From: Geobacillus thermoleovorans | Lineage (GTDB): Bacteria; Bacillota; Bacilli; Bacillales; Anoxybacillaceae | NCBI RefSeq assembly: GCF_001610955.1 | Contig: NZ_CP014335.1 | Coordinates: 475,001-539,000, forward strand | Length of the DNA: 64,000 nucleotides | Direction: 5' to 3' | Shown: one piece after another, positions 46,662 through 55,716 of the stretch | Layout of the letters: every line of letters starts with the position of its first letter | Numbering within the stretch: position 1 is the first letter of the stretch | The notes under the pieces: generated by a model | What the model was told of the DNA's origin: nothing | Database searches by the model: none | What the model saw: only the letters and a program-made list of their open reading frames with translations | Translations under genes and position numbers: made by a program

Positions 46662-47387
46662 TTAAACGTAATTCGTTTTTTTCGTTGCCGACTTTTTACC
46701 GATGATACGCATGATATCATTTTTTAAAAAAAGATAGAGAGCAGGCAGATCAAAAACAACCATGAGAATCATTTCAGCAGCTTCTCCCTTGAGTTCAAAG
46801 AGCTTTAAGATCCCTTCCCCAAAAAGCTCACCGCCAATAAAGATAATCACTACGCCAAGTGCTTTAAAAATGAGTTGAATATTCAATTTGACTGCTGTTT
46901 TAAAGATTGCATAAGCAAGGACAATCGCTAACAGAACGCCAAGAATGCTCCCTATAGCTAGGTTCGTCGCTTTTTGATTAATTTGCGTCAGACTAAAGAT
47001 TACCAATTCCATTCCTTCACGGAAAACAGACAACAAAGCCAAGGTAAACAACCCAAAACCACTAGAGTTGTTTTCCACACTTTTTTTAATGGTCGAATGG
47101 GAATGGTGATTGCGATGAAGCCAAAGGATGAAATACGCAATTAATCCAGAAGAAACTAACATCATGATGCTCTCAAACAATTTTTCAGACCCTTCGGCTG
47201 CTTCTTTTGCCTCCGAAAAACCTAAAAAGCCTCCAATCAAACTTCCGATAACGCCAACGATAACCCCGAGATAAACATATTTGGTCAAATCTTTGCGCTT
47301 GATTTTAACCAGATGAGTGAGAATAATTCCAATAATGAGTGCTGCTTCCAATCCTTCACGAAAGGATAAAAACAAATTAGATAACAA
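46662..47387 (-). CDS. FTR1 family iron permease
   Basis: 241 aa with seven predicted transmembrane helices. The two iron-binding motifs REGLEAAL (Arg10, Glu11, Glu14) and REGMEL (Arg123, Glu124, Glu127) are intact. FTR1/EfeU proteins import Fe3+ or Fe2+. The TTG start is six bases after GAGGTGAT. A Fur box overlies the promoter. No EfeO or EfeB partner is present in the window. Confidence 0.9.
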   Translation of the reverse strand: MLSNLFLSFREGLEAALIIGIILTHLVKIKRKDLTKYVYLGVIVGVIGSLIGGFLGFSEAKEAAEGSEKLFESIMMLVSSGLIAYFILWLHRNHHSHSTIKKSVENNSSGFGLFTLALLSVFREGMELVIFSLTQINQKATNLAIGSILGVLLAIVLAYAIFKTAVKLNIQLIFKALGVVIIFIGGELFGEGILKLFELKGEAAEMILMVVFDLPALYLFLKNDIMRIIGKKSATKKTNYV

Positions 47388-47405
47388 AAAACATCACCTC
47401 GAATT

Positions 47406-47455
47406 CGATAATGATTATCAATATCATACTAATATATTTAAACATTAACTGTCAA
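47406..47455 (-). promoter_or_regulatory. FTR1 promoter with Fur box
   Basis: On the minus strand TTGACA (47450-47455) and TAGTAT (47426-47431) are 18 bp apart. On the plus strand GATAATGATTATCAATATC (47407-47425) matches the 19-bp Fur consensus with one change. It covers the transcription start. Iron-dependent repression by Fur is predicted. Confidence 0.8.
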
Positions 47456-47647
47456 CAACTAAATAAATTACATAGAAAATTAGACTCTTTGATAAAAAAA
47501 TTTTTCTTTATTTTGTTTCTGTCAAGTTTCTTAGCCTTATAAATAAGTGTTATTCAACTTCTATTTTTCTAACTCAAGGGAAAAACGTTTCTCTAGACTC
47601 TTTAGCTTTTTACTGCTATTTTTATAACGTAAGTTCGAACCTAAAAT

Positions 47648-48133
47648 TTGCGTATTATCAAGATGCTAAAAAGAAGGGATATTATCAAGGAAAAGATACA
47701 GACCTTGATTGAGATAGGAGCGGATTTAGTAACTGAGACTGTAATCGACGGAAAACTGGGACAACTTGTTTTAGGAGTGGTTGCGGCTAAACTTTCATAC
47801 AAACAAAAAGGATTCGAAGAAAATGTAACAATCGCTTTAAATGGGCTAAAGAAAAGGGATGAAAGGGTTGAAAAAGCACTAAACGACGATAACTATCAGT
47901 TTGTGCAAAATATTCTTTTTCCGATAATGTTTGATTATGTTATAGACGAAAGTGAGAAAGAAGAAATCTCAATTATAATTAACGTTTTTGATAATGCAAT
48001 GCAACCTAAATATAACAATGATGAACAGCTTATCAGGATATATTTTGACATTTTGAAAGAACTGAGAATAAATGAGTTAATGTTTTTTATTGAAAATTAT
48101 GATCCTGATAAATATAAGAGAGAGCTGAAGTAA
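47648..48133 (+). CDS. uncharacterised protein, possibly truncated
   Basis: 161 aa or 156 aa depending on the start (TTG 47648 or ATG 47663); neither has a convincing ribosome binding site. The sequence is helical and acidic in the C-terminal half, with no membrane segments. No family recognised. The stop lies at the very border of an IS1182 fragment, so the original C-terminus may be lost. Confidence 0.45.
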   Translation: MRIIKMLKRRDIIKEKIQTLIEIGADLVTETVIDGKLGQLVLGVVAAKLSYKQKGFEENVTIALNGLKKRDERVEKALNDDNYQFVQNILFPIMFDYVIDESEKEEISIIINVFDNAMQPKYNNDEQLIRIYFDILKELRINELMFFIENYDPDKYKRELK

Positions 48134-48134
48134 A

Positions 48135-48761
48135 ACCACCGTTTTTACTGCTAACTGAAGAAGATAAGATTAAATACGCGCAAATTAAAGGATACAAATC
48201 CTACGTCGAGCATGACGAATATTTTGATTGTTATCTATGTCCCAATGATCAGGTTCTATCTTACTCTACTACGAATCGGGAAGGGTACCGGGAATACAAA
48301 TCGGACCCGTCGGTGTGCCGAAGCTGTCCGTATCTTCATCAGTGCACGCAAAGCAAGAACTACACGAAAGTAGTCACTCGCCACGTATGGCAGGACTACT
48401 ATGAAGAAGCAAAGCATTTGCGGTATGTTCCAGAATACTGGGAACTCTATGCCATCCGAAAAGAGACGATGGAACGGGATTTTGCCGATATGAAAGTGAA
48501 GCATGGTCTGCATTGGACACATTATCGGGGATTGGAAAAAATGAGGCGCAGGCGATGCTTGTTGGTGCTGCCATGAATTTAAAAAAACTGGCGAATTACC
48601 TATGGAAGATGAAGCACCGTCCTTCCTTTTCATTCATATGGCTTCTCCTTCTCTCCACTTTTCTTGAAAATACACTCTATTTATGGAATAAAATAGGTTT
48701 CAAACGTTCGTCTGAAACCCATTTTGTCAACAGTCTGAAATCCCCCTTGAAGGGGGATTAG
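48135..48761 (+). pseudogene. IS1182-family transposase, 3' fragment
   Basis: About 200 codons from the C-terminal half of an IS1182 transposase: CYLCPNDQVLSYSTTNREG, CRSCPYLHQCT, RKETMERDFADMKVKHG and the terminal AMLVGAAMNLKKLANYL. A one-base shift within an A-run near 48540 splits the frame. The 5' half and the ends of the element are missing. Confidence 0.8.
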
Positions 48762-49846
48762 TTGATACTCAACATTGCAGCTATATACGCAAAGAGAACG
48801 GAAAGAAATCCGCAAAGCATGGAGACAAAGGTAGATGTTTTTTTGTGAAACATTGTCACCACTAATAAAAGTGCTAATACAGCAGCAAGAGCGAAAGTGA
48901 TACTTACCACATTTAAACCGAGAGTGATTGACATATTTTGTTCAATTTTCCCATCGTAAAAAGCCTCAAACAACCAGGACGGTTTTTCAAATTTTATAAT
49001 GGCTGCAATATTTTCAGGGGTGCTTTGTTGTCCCATCACTGCCATAGCCGTAAAAACAAGCAAAGCCATAACACTTTCGGCTCTCACCCACGGAATCGGA
49101 TTAAAGTTTGGATTTAGGTTTAGCTTTCTTTTTACAAGTACACCATTAATCCATGCAAAAGTCAGTAGCGGAATAATAAACAAATGTTTAATAAGCAAAG
49201 CTTGTCCGTACGAAACGATCCACGAATTTACATAATCAGGCACTAACAAATTCATTAAGAAGAAACCTGCGCTGATGGATGTAACTACACATATAAAAGC
49301 GATCGGACTAAACCATTTCAAGAATTTCAGCCAATTATCACTGTTTTTGGAAAACCACCCGACAACAAACAATACCCCAATCCAGACGGTTACAGACAGG
49401 AAATGGATCGCGTGAGGGACAAAGCCTTTTAATCCGTAACTTGCCGTACAATGGCTTGCCCAGCCAAAAGCCAATATTAAAGCAAAAGTCAAAACGGCTC
49501 CCATATATTCAAGGATTGGATCATTCGTTATTTTCTTCAAAATGCGCACAAGTAATAAAATAAGACATAAAAACAAAGTAACTAGCCAAGCGTGTCCAAT
49601 ATTGAAATCCATTAATATGCCTTTAAAAATGGTCCCAAAACCCACATTATACTCTTTTGTAAAGATGAGTGTAACCTTTAATACTGGCGAAAAGGATAAT
49701 AAAGCTATTCCAATAATACAAAGATTGATTAACCAATTAGGAACAGCAACCGTTGGACGTTTATCAGCTGGAACAAACGCTAGCAGTTGATTTCCAACCA
49801 CAATACAAAAGCAAACATACAGCAAAAGTTCGGATATATAAATCAT
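48758..49846 (-). CDS. copD: copper resistance protein CopD
   Basis: 362 aa with about eight transmembrane helices. Contains the CopD domain (PHAIHFLSVTVWIGVLFVVG; conserved His residues). It overlaps copC by four bases (ATGA), so the two are translated together. In B. subtilis the two functions are fused in YcnJ, which imports copper. The 3' end abuts the IS1182 fragment but the frame is complete. Confidence 0.85.
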   Translation of the reverse strand: MIYISELLLYVCFCIVVGNQLLAFVPADKRPTVAVPNWLINLCIIGIALLSFSPVLKVTLIFTKEYNVGFGTIFKGILMDFNIGHAWLVTLFLCLILLLVRILKKITNDPILEYMGAVLTFALILAFGWASHCTASYGLKGFVPHAIHFLSVTVWIGVLFVVGWFSKNSDNWLKFLKWFSPIAFICVVTSISAGFFLMNLLVPDYVNSWIVSYGQALLIKHLFIIPLLTFAWINGVLVKRKLNLNPNFNPIPWVRAESVMALLVFTAMAVMGQQSTPENIAAIIKFEKPSWLFEAFYDGKIEQNMSITLGLNVVSITFALAAVLALLLVVTMFHKKTSTFVSMLCGFLSVLFAYIAAMLSIN

Positions 49847-50394
49847 TTTCCTCTCCTCAATAGCAACGTAGTAAGAATAAGCAGAACAACCAACGAAGCT
49901 CCGATGAACAAGTACGTCATAAAATTGTTTTTATCATTGTTCGTAGAATCAGGTTTGTTCGGCTTTATTTCTTGTTTATTATCTTTTGATGTTGGGGTTT
50001 TCTCGGCTGTTTCCGTTGGTGTAAGTTTCTTTTCTTCGGGTTCGGGTGCATTTACGGTAAATGTGAAACTGCGTTCTATGATATGTCCATCTTCCCCGAC
50101 AATTTTCCAATTAACCGTATATTCTCCATTCGGTAATGGTTTCTTAAAAGTTCCCTTTAATACTTTGTCTTCAACCGCTATATGATCGACCTTTACCTTT
50201 TGTCCTTTCTTGTCTAAAAGGGTAAAGGTACTGAGATTTTCAATTGGTGTATTAAATTCCAGAACAATTTCTGTTAAAGGCTTTGTTACTGTTTCTTTAT
50301 CGCTTGGCGTTGAACTTTTGAGCTCCGTGTGGGCTAATGCTGTTGTTGGCAACAACACCAACAAACAAGCAAATAAAATGATTCTTTTTAACAT
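49843..50394 (-). CDS. copC: copper-binding protein CopC
   Basis: 183 aa. A signal peptide ends at ALA, giving a mature N-terminal His22, the typical copper ligand of CopC proteins. The CopC beta-barrel (residues 22-118; DGHIIERSFTF with a second His) is followed by a Lys/Thr/Pro linker and a C-terminal membrane helix (about 160-178). It passes copper to CopD. First gene of the copCD pair. Confidence 0.88.
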   Translation of the reverse strand: MLKRIILFACLLVLLPTTALAHTELKSSTPSDKETVTKPLTEIVLEFNTPIENLSTFTLLDKKGQKVKVDHIAVEDKVLKGTFKKPLPNGEYTVNWKIVGEDGHIIERSFTFTVNAPEPEEKKLTPTETAEKTPTSKDNKQEIKPNKPDSTNNDKNNFMTYLFIGASLVVLLILTTLLLRRGK

Positions 50395-50439
50395 TTCGTT
50401 CCAACCTTTCTTTATTTATCAATTCTTTACTTATCGAGT

Positions 50440-50481
50440 CATATTATAACTGATCATATTATAGTTGACTAATATAATATG
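50440..50481. promoter_or_regulatory. CATATTATA repeat operator between copC and the PCYCGC gene
   Basis: Three copies of CATATTATA: two direct (50440-50448, 50455-50463) and one inverted (TATAATATG, 50473-50481), the last two forming a perfect 9-bp inverted repeat. It lies in the divergent spacer and is likely to bind a metal-responsive repressor of both operons. Which regulator binds is unknown. Confidence 0.5.
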
Positions 50482-50591
50482 TTGATTTAGCTTTATAAAT
50501 TGACAATATTTTGAACAATTTATTATTACGCTGAATATGTCCACCCCTTATGATATATTAGTCATGTCTAATGTTATAAGAGGTGACAAGG

Positions 50592-51065
50592 ATGAAATAT
50601 AAGGGAATGATTGTTTTACTTCTGCTCACTTTGATCATTTCGGCTTGCAGTTCCAATAAAGAACAATCACATCAAGAGCATTCTTCCAATGGGGATTTGC
50701 AAGAAAAAACTGCTTCTGCTGATGTTTTACCGACCTTTTTGAAAGGTCAAAGTGAAGAGGTCCGCTTGGTATATCAAGCTGCTGGCAAATCAACAGAGTT
50801 GTTACAATGGATTCCTTGTTATTGCGGTTGTGCTGAGAGTGCGGGACATAAGAGCAATATGAATTGCTTTGTCAAAAAAATCAATAAAGATGGTTCTGTT
50901 GTCTGGGATGACCACGGTACTCGTTGCGGCGTTTGCTTACAGATTGCAGCGGAATCCATTAAAATGAAACAAGAAGGCAAATCTATAAAGGAAATTCGCC
51001 ATTACATTGATGAAAAGTACAAAGAAGGTTACGCAAAACCAACGAAAACCCCAATGCCTTTATAA
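50592..51065 (+). CDS. PCYCGC-motif lipoprotein
   Basis: 157 aa. A lipoprotein signal ends in LIISAC. The mature part has the PCYCGC motif (around residue 76) and further Cys residues (NMNCFVKK, TRCGVCLQI), a family often found near copper genes. The ATG at 50592 lies after GAGGTGACAAGG. It is divergent from copCD. A role in copper or metal binding at the outer membrane face is inferred from motif and context. Confidence 0.8.
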   Translation: MKYKGMIVLLLLTLIISACSSNKEQSHQEHSSNGDLQEKTASADVLPTFLKGQSEEVRLVYQAAGKSTELLQWIPCYCGCAESAGHKSNMNCFVKKINKDGSVVWDDHGTRCGVCLQIAAESIKMKQEGKSIKEIRHYIDEKYKEGYAKPTKTPMPL

Positions 51066-51107
51066 TATAATAAACAAACCTCACTTTTCCGAAAACGAAG
51101 GCTTTAC

Positions 51108-51135
51108 AATCCTCCCACGTTGGAGGATTTTTTGT
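51108..51135 (+). terminator. terminator after the PCYCGC gene
   Basis: AATCCTCC and GGAGGATT around CACGTT, then TTTTG. Confidence 0.8.
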
Positions 51136-51208
51136 TTTCTTAAGGCATATTTTATGGGTTTGGTAGATATACAAAGTAAAGACAACTTAGTACAAGGAGG
51201 GATGATGG

Positions 51209-51931
51209 ATGAACTCAATTTGGCTTTTAGGGTTTTCTGCTTCTGCTATCGGAATGTTATCTGGCGGAGCGATTGCTTGGTTGTTTCAAGGCTGGCAAAG
51301 AGGAATGCCGACCATTTTTTCAATATGTAGTGGAATGATATTGGGACTGGTCACAATGGAAATTTTGCCTGAAAGCATAGAAATTGGAGGTTGGTTTATT
51401 GCGATTGTCGGATTGATTTTCGGTTATTTTATTTACAAGCATCTAGAAAAGGCTTCTCATCATGTGATCATTATTACAAATGACGCTAAAAAAGACGTAT
51501 TCGTACATTCTGGTCTATTTTTAACGTTCAGTATTTCCCTGCACAATTTTCCAACAGGCATCGCACTTGGAGCAAATACTCACGATTCATTGACTAAATC
51601 AATGATGACTGCGATCATGCTTCACAATATTCCAGAAGGTATTGCTGTTTTTACTCCCTTGCTGATGGCTGGGTTTGGAATTCTCAGCATCATACTTGGG
51701 GCAACCATAGCCTCCGCCCCCGTAGGAGTTGGAGCCTTCATAGGAAGCAATTATGGAATGGGGGTCCCTTGGCTAGTAGCAATGATTATCGCGTTGGCGA
51801 TGGGGGTCATGCTTTCCGTGACGGGAAAAGAGATTTTCGGAACAGCTTTACGCACATCTACAAAAATATACTGCGTTATCATAGCTATAATCGGTTTTGT
51901 ATTGGTTTCATTTTACTTATTTTTTCTGTAG
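51209..51931 (+). CDS. ZIP family metal transporter
   Basis: 240 aa, eight predicted helices. Helix IV carries HNFPTGIA (His112) and helix V HNIPEGIA (His139, Glu143), the binuclear metal site of ZIP proteins. They import Zn2+ or other divalent metals. AAGGAGG lies eight bases before the start. It is flanked by copper and efflux genes. The metal is not predictable. Confidence 0.88.
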   Translation: MNSIWLLGFSASAIGMLSGGAIAWLFQGWQRGMPTIFSICSGMILGLVTMEILPESIEIGGWFIAIVGLIFGYFIYKHLEKASHHVIIITNDAKKDVFVHSGLFLTFSISLHNFPTGIALGANTHDSLTKSMMTAIMLHNIPEGIAVFTPLLMAGFGILSIILGATIASAPVGVGAFIGSNYGMGVPWLVAMIIALAMGVMLSVTGKEIFGTALRTSTKIYCVIIAIIGFVLVSFYLFFL

Positions 51932-52094
51932 GCTCTGTTAAAAGCATGGTTGTTTTCCATGGAAAGACGAATGAACTCCCATCATCTGTGGTGAAGCTCG
52001 CTCTAAGGATGACTAACTGGCAATAATGTTCCATTATAGGTATAGTTTTTTTGGGGTAAAGATTTTCGATAGAACCTTTCCCCCATTTATTTGA

Positions 52095-53459
52095 TTAGTG
52101 CTGATATTCTCCTTGATTAGATAGATAAAACATTCGCTTTTTAAACATAAAGAACAAAAAGATGGCACGAACAAATAAATCTATAGCTATCGATAACCAA
52201 ACACCAACTATACCCATTCCTAATTGAATTCCCAATATATAAACACCTACAACACGAATGATCCACATTCCTATAGCTGTACTGTACATTGGACTTTTGG
52301 TATCTCCTGCCCCCTGTAAAGCACCTGCTAAAACTAAGCCAACAGCCAACGCTGGTTGAGCAAATGCATCAATTCTTAATGCCGTAGTCACCATATCGAT
52401 TGCGTTTTTATCTGTGGTAAACCAAGCTGCGAACCAAGGTGAAAAGAAAAACAATATAATTCCGACGAAGGACATAAACCCTACGGCAATTCCTGTGGTT
52501 AGCATTCCGTATTTATAAGCTTCTTTTTCAAGTTTAGCCCCAATGCTTTGCCCTACCAATGTCGTAGCAGCTACAGCTAAGCCATAACCCGGCATATAAG
52601 AAAAGGTTTCAATATTTCCTGCAATCGTATGAGCGGCATAGGTTTCGGTACCGATTCGGACAATCAATCCAAAATAGAGTACCTGACCCAAACGCATAAT
52701 AAGCCTTTCTGCTGCTGCCGGTCCAGATAATTTGACAATTGGAGAAATAAATGATTTGTTTGACGTACCGCCAAAAATAGAGAAAGAAACTTTGGACTTT
52801 TTAATGTAATAATAAAGAGCGATTGTACCTAGAATACGAACAATTACCGTTGCCCAAGCTGCACCGGCAACCCCAAACCCATTAAACCCTAGTCCGAATA
52901 TGAGGATGTAATCTAACGCAATATGAATAAAATTAATCCACCAACTAACTTTCATTGGTGTCTTCGTATCCCCAGCAGCTCTTAAAATACTTCCAAAAAT
53001 AAACATAAGGGAAATGAAAATGGATGGTCCCGCAACAATACGAAAATAAACGGTTCCATCAGCCAAAACCGTGGGTTCCGCCCCCATTATTCGAAGTAGT
53101 GGTTCGGCAAACAATAAAGTAATAATACCGAATAATAAGCCTGCTATAGAAGAAATCAAAGTTGATTGTTTTGCTACAGTCTTTGCCTTTTCAAAATCCC
53201 CGGCTCCTATATAACGAGCAACAAGCGAGGACGTACCTACTCCGATTGCCATAAAAACCGCGATATATACGGCTAAGACAGCATTAGCCACACCAACTGC
53301 GGTGACTTCATTTAATCCGAGTTTAGAAACAAAAAGAGTATCGACAAAACCAACCACAGTTTGGAGAATATTTTCGATCATGGCTGGAACAGCCAAGGAA
53401 ATGATCATGGAAATCTTTTGTTTGGTTGTTTGCTCCTGAATAATGCGTTCTGAAAGCAT
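52095..53459 (-). CDS. MATE family efflux transporter
   Basis: 454 aa with twelve helices; MATE repeats with PAMIENILQTVVGFVDTLFV in the first half and the matching LSGPAAAERLIMRLGQVLYF in the second. It is a Na+- or H+-driven multidrug exporter. It lies 12 bp downstream of a CsoR-family repressor, so it is probably controlled by that metal sensor. AGGAAG precedes the ATG at 53459. Confidence 0.9.
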   Translation of the reverse strand: MLSERIIQEQTTKQKISMIISLAVPAMIENILQTVVGFVDTLFVSKLGLNEVTAVGVANAVLAVYIAVFMAIGVGTSSLVARYIGAGDFEKAKTVAKQSTLISSIAGLLFGIITLLFAEPLLRIMGAEPTVLADGTVYFRIVAGPSIFISLMFIFGSILRAAGDTKTPMKVSWWINFIHIALDYILIFGLGFNGFGVAGAAWATVIVRILGTIALYYYIKKSKVSFSIFGGTSNKSFISPIVKLSGPAAAERLIMRLGQVLYFGLIVRIGTETYAAHTIAGNIETFSYMPGYGLAVAATTLVGQSIGAKLEKEAYKYGMLTTGIAVGFMSFVGIILFFFSPWFAAWFTTDKNAIDMVTTALRIDAFAQPALAVGLVLAGALQGAGDTKSPMYSTAIGMWIIRVVGVYILGIQLGMGIVGVWLSIAIDLFVRAIFLFFMFKKRMFYLSNQGEYQH

Positions 53460-53471
53460 ACCAATCACTTC

Positions 53472-53777
53472 CTAACGTATGAAATTATCTAAAGCTTTTT
53501 TTAAATCGTTTAATACTTGATCTTCATTGCCTTGGTGTACGGCATCAACAAGACAACTTTCCATATGGTCTGCAAAGATCACTTTTGCCGTGCTATCCAA
53601 AGCTTTTCTAACTGCTGCAATTTGCAAAAGAATATCTGGACAATCACGCCCTTCAGCAGCCATTTCCTTAATAGCTCTAACGTGTCCTTCGATTCTTGCT
53701 AATCGGTTAATAACTTGTTTTCGGTATTTATGTTCATGATTGTGTCGATGACTATGTTCACGATTTTTTTCACTCAT
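53472..53777 (-). CDS. CsoR-family metal-sensing repressor
   Basis: 101 aa, all-helical DUF156 fold. The ligand triad Cys46, His71, Cys75 matches the Cu(I) site of B. subtilis CsoR (Cys45, His70, Cys74). The N-terminus is unusually His-rich (HSHRHNHEH, residues 8-16). Metal binding releases such repressors from GC-rich operators; one lies just upstream. First gene of an operon with the MATE exporter. Confidence 0.87.
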   Translation of the reverse strand: MSEKNREHSHRHNHEHKYRKQVINRLARIEGHVRAIKEMAAEGRDCPDILLQIAAVRKALDSTAKVIFADHMESCLVDAVHQGNEDQVLNDLKKALDNFIR

Positions 53778-53799
53778 ACTAATCCCTCCTTAAATAATA

Positions 53800-53820
53800 A
53801 TATCCCCCCATGGGGGATAT
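53800..53820. promoter_or_regulatory. CsoR-type operator
   Basis: ATATCCCCC and GGGGGATAT arms around CAT form a perfect 21-bp inverted repeat, 23 bp upstream of the repressor start. The G/C tract flanked by AT is the known style of CsoR/RcnR operators, so autoregulation is expected. Confidence 0.7.
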
Positions 53821-53933
53821 GTCATTATAAAAAATCCCACCTAAAAAAGATGAATCTTTACATCATGAAGTCACCTATTGCACTAACGGGAATCGATAGT
53901 TCAAGATGGAAAAGAAAAAAGACCGACATAAAA

Positions 53934-53959
53934 TAACGGGTTCAGTTAAGAGGTGGAAA
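53934..53959 (+). repeat. 26-bp repeat shared with 46486-46511
   Basis: TAACGGGTTCAGTTAAGAGG followed by TGGAAA occurs here and at 46486-46511, same orientation, with different flanks. It may be an end of a lost insertion sequence. Confidence 0.5.
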
Positions 53960-54197
53960 GATTAAAATGACAAGCAAATTGGCGTTCAAACTTAAAACAG
54001 TTTTGGAACGTCTTTTTTCTTGTCATATCACAAGACATCGCTAAAAATATGAAAGCGGATGTGACACAACTAAAATGTGGGGATGATATGGTATACAGAA
54101 CGTAACAAGGAGGATGCTAAAAATGAAACCCAAAACGAACAATAAAAAGCGGTCATTTTGAATCGATCGATAAACTGCATTCATACGGAGGTTTCTA

Positions 54198-54323
54198 ATG
54201 AACAGGGATAAAGACAAGAAAGAAACAGAAAAAAAAGAGGAACAAATACAACAAACAAGTAATGAGGATAACGTCATACGGGAACTTGAAGAAGAATTTA
54301 CAAAAGATGTGCTGATATTTTAA
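54198..54323 (+). CDS. small charged protein, 41 aa
   Basis: The 41-residue product MNRDKDKKETEKKEEQ... is highly acidic and lysine-rich, with no hydrophobic segment. GGAGG lies six bases before the ATG. It ends at a terminator. A 12-codon frame with its own site (AAGGAGG, ATG 54123) lies just upstream. No family recognised. Confidence 0.5.
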   Translation: MNRDKDKKETEKKEEQIQQTSNEDNVIRELEEEFTKDVLIF

Positions 54324-54348
54324 AGGACAGCTCACTGCTGTCCTTTTT
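54324..54348. terminator. terminator between the small ORF and the CDF gene
   Basis: AGGACAG and CTGTCCT around CTCACTG, followed by TTTTTA on the plus strand. Confidence 0.75.
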
Positions 54349-55243
54349 ATACCCTTAAATCGGCATGTTGCAAGTCCGATTTTTCCACTTGAATGGTTGT
54401 ATGCAAGATGTGAAATTCTTCTTCAATCCGTTGGATAGACTGTTTCAAAATGTCCTGACTATCCTTGGTATCATCGACGAGCAAATGGCAACTGAGCGAA
54501 TCCAACCCAGAGGTGATTGTCCAGACGTGTAAATCGTGAACATCTTTTACCCCCTCAATGGACTGAAGCGTTTGCTTTACTTTCTCCATATCAATGGTAA
54601 TCGGCGTTCCTTCCATCAGGATGTGGAAGGAGCTGCTTACTACACCCCAAGCGCTTTTCAGGATTAATAGCGACACGACAACACTGATGATGGGGTCAGC
54701 CACATACCAGCCGAAGAAGTACATTACAATCCCTGCCACGATTGCCCCAACTGCACCTAATGCATCAGAGATAATATGCAAATAGGCACTTCGCACATTT
54801 ACATTTTCTTTGGTATCACTCTTTTTTGTTAAAATAAATGCGCTAGTCATGTTTGCCAACAATCCAATGGTAGCAATGAGCATCATTGTACCGCTTGAGA
54901 CTGTTGGAGGTTCAAAAAAACGTTTATAAGCTTCGTAAGAAATAAATCCCGCAATGACGAATAAGAGAAGTCCATTCAACAGAGCCGCTAGTATTTCAAA
55001 TCGGTAAAAACCGTATGTTTTTCGTGGAGAAGGTGGTCTTGCGGCGAACCACATAGCGACTAAGCTCAAAGCTAGAGAGCCAATATCGCTTAACATATGC
55101 CCTGCGTCTGATAATAATGCTAGGCTATTCGTCAATAGTCCACCAAAGAACTCCAAAACCGTTATCCCCGAAGTAATAAGAAGAGCGATCATTAATCCCT
55201 TTTTGTTATCCGGTACATGGGAATGATTATGATGGTTTCCCAT
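54347..55243 (-). CDS. CDF family cation exporter (CzcD type), copy 1
   Basis: 298 aa with six helices. HxxxD metal sites are visible in helix II (LSDAGHMLSD) and helix V (AYLHIISDALG). The N-terminus is short and His-poor compared with copy 2 (NHHNHSHV). It exports Zn2+, Co2+ or Cd2+ for H+ or K+. The ATG at 55243 follows AAGGAGG. It is divergent from the czrA gene across a promoter with an operator. Confidence 0.9.
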   Translation of the reverse strand: MGNHHNHSHVPDNKKGLMIALLITSGITVLEFFGGLLTNSLALLSDAGHMLSDIGSLALSLVAMWFAARPPSPRKTYGFYRFEILAALLNGLLLFVIAGFISYEAYKRFFEPPTVSSGTMMLIATIGLLANMTSAFILTKKSDTKENVNVRSAYLHIISDALGAVGAIVAGIVMYFFGWYVADPIISVVVSLLILKSAWGVVSSSFHILMEGTPITIDMEKVKQTLQSIEGVKDVHDLHVWTITSGLDSLSCHLLVDDTKDSQDILKQSIQRIEEEFHILHTTIQVEKSDLQHADLRV

Positions 55244-55310
55244 ATCATCAGCCTCCTTCCATTCATTATGAGCTAAATCACCCATTTTCATTAAAAAACA
55301 TTTCCTAAAC

Positions 55311-55366
55311 TTGACAAAAAAATGAATGTAAAATATGATTCATACATATGAACATATGCTCATATA
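55311..55366 (+). promoter_or_regulatory. czrA promoter and CzrA-type operator
   Basis: TTGACA (55311-55316), 17 bp, TATGAT (55334-55339). TATGA (55347-55351) and TCATA (55360-55364) form an inverted repeat across ACATATGC, the form bound by CzrA/SmtB-type repressors. It lies just downstream of the -10 box and also in front of the divergent CDF gene. Confidence 0.7.
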
Positions 55367-55392
55367 TAATAAATAAAGTAAGGGAAATCATC

Positions 55393-55701
55393 ATGAAGAC
55401 AGAAGAACATTCTTTCTTAAAATCTGAAACCATTGAAAATGTATCGCAAATATTTAAGGTATTATCTGATCCAACAAGAATCAAAATTCTTTATTTGTTA
55501 TCGCAAGAAGAGTGCAATGTAACTCACATTGCAGAAGTGTTGGAAATGTCTCAATCAGCGGTTTCCCATCAGCTTAGTATGTTACGAAATCTGAGACTGG
55601 TTAAATATCGCCGTGAAGGAAAAACACTGTTTTACTCCTGCGATGACGAACACGTTATTTCATTATTAAAACAAGCCATTGACCATGCTGAACATCATTA
55701 A
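55393..55701 (+). CDS. czrA: ArsR/SmtB-family zinc repressor (CzrA)
   Basis: 102 aa winged-helix protein. The recognition helix (MSQSAVSHQLSMLR) is typical, and the alpha-5 metal site D-x-H-x10-H-x2-H is present as Asp85, His87, His98 and His101. Zn2+ or Co2+ binding lifts repression. It heads an operon with the second CDF gene, 15 bp downstream. TAAGGGA precedes the start. Confidence 0.9.
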   Translation: MKTEEHSFLKSETIENVSQIFKVLSDPTRIKILYLLSQEECNVTHIAEVLEMSQSAVSHQLSMLRNLRLVKYRREGKTLFYSCDDEHVISLLKQAIDHAEHH

Positions 55702-55716
55702 GGAGGCAATTTTATC

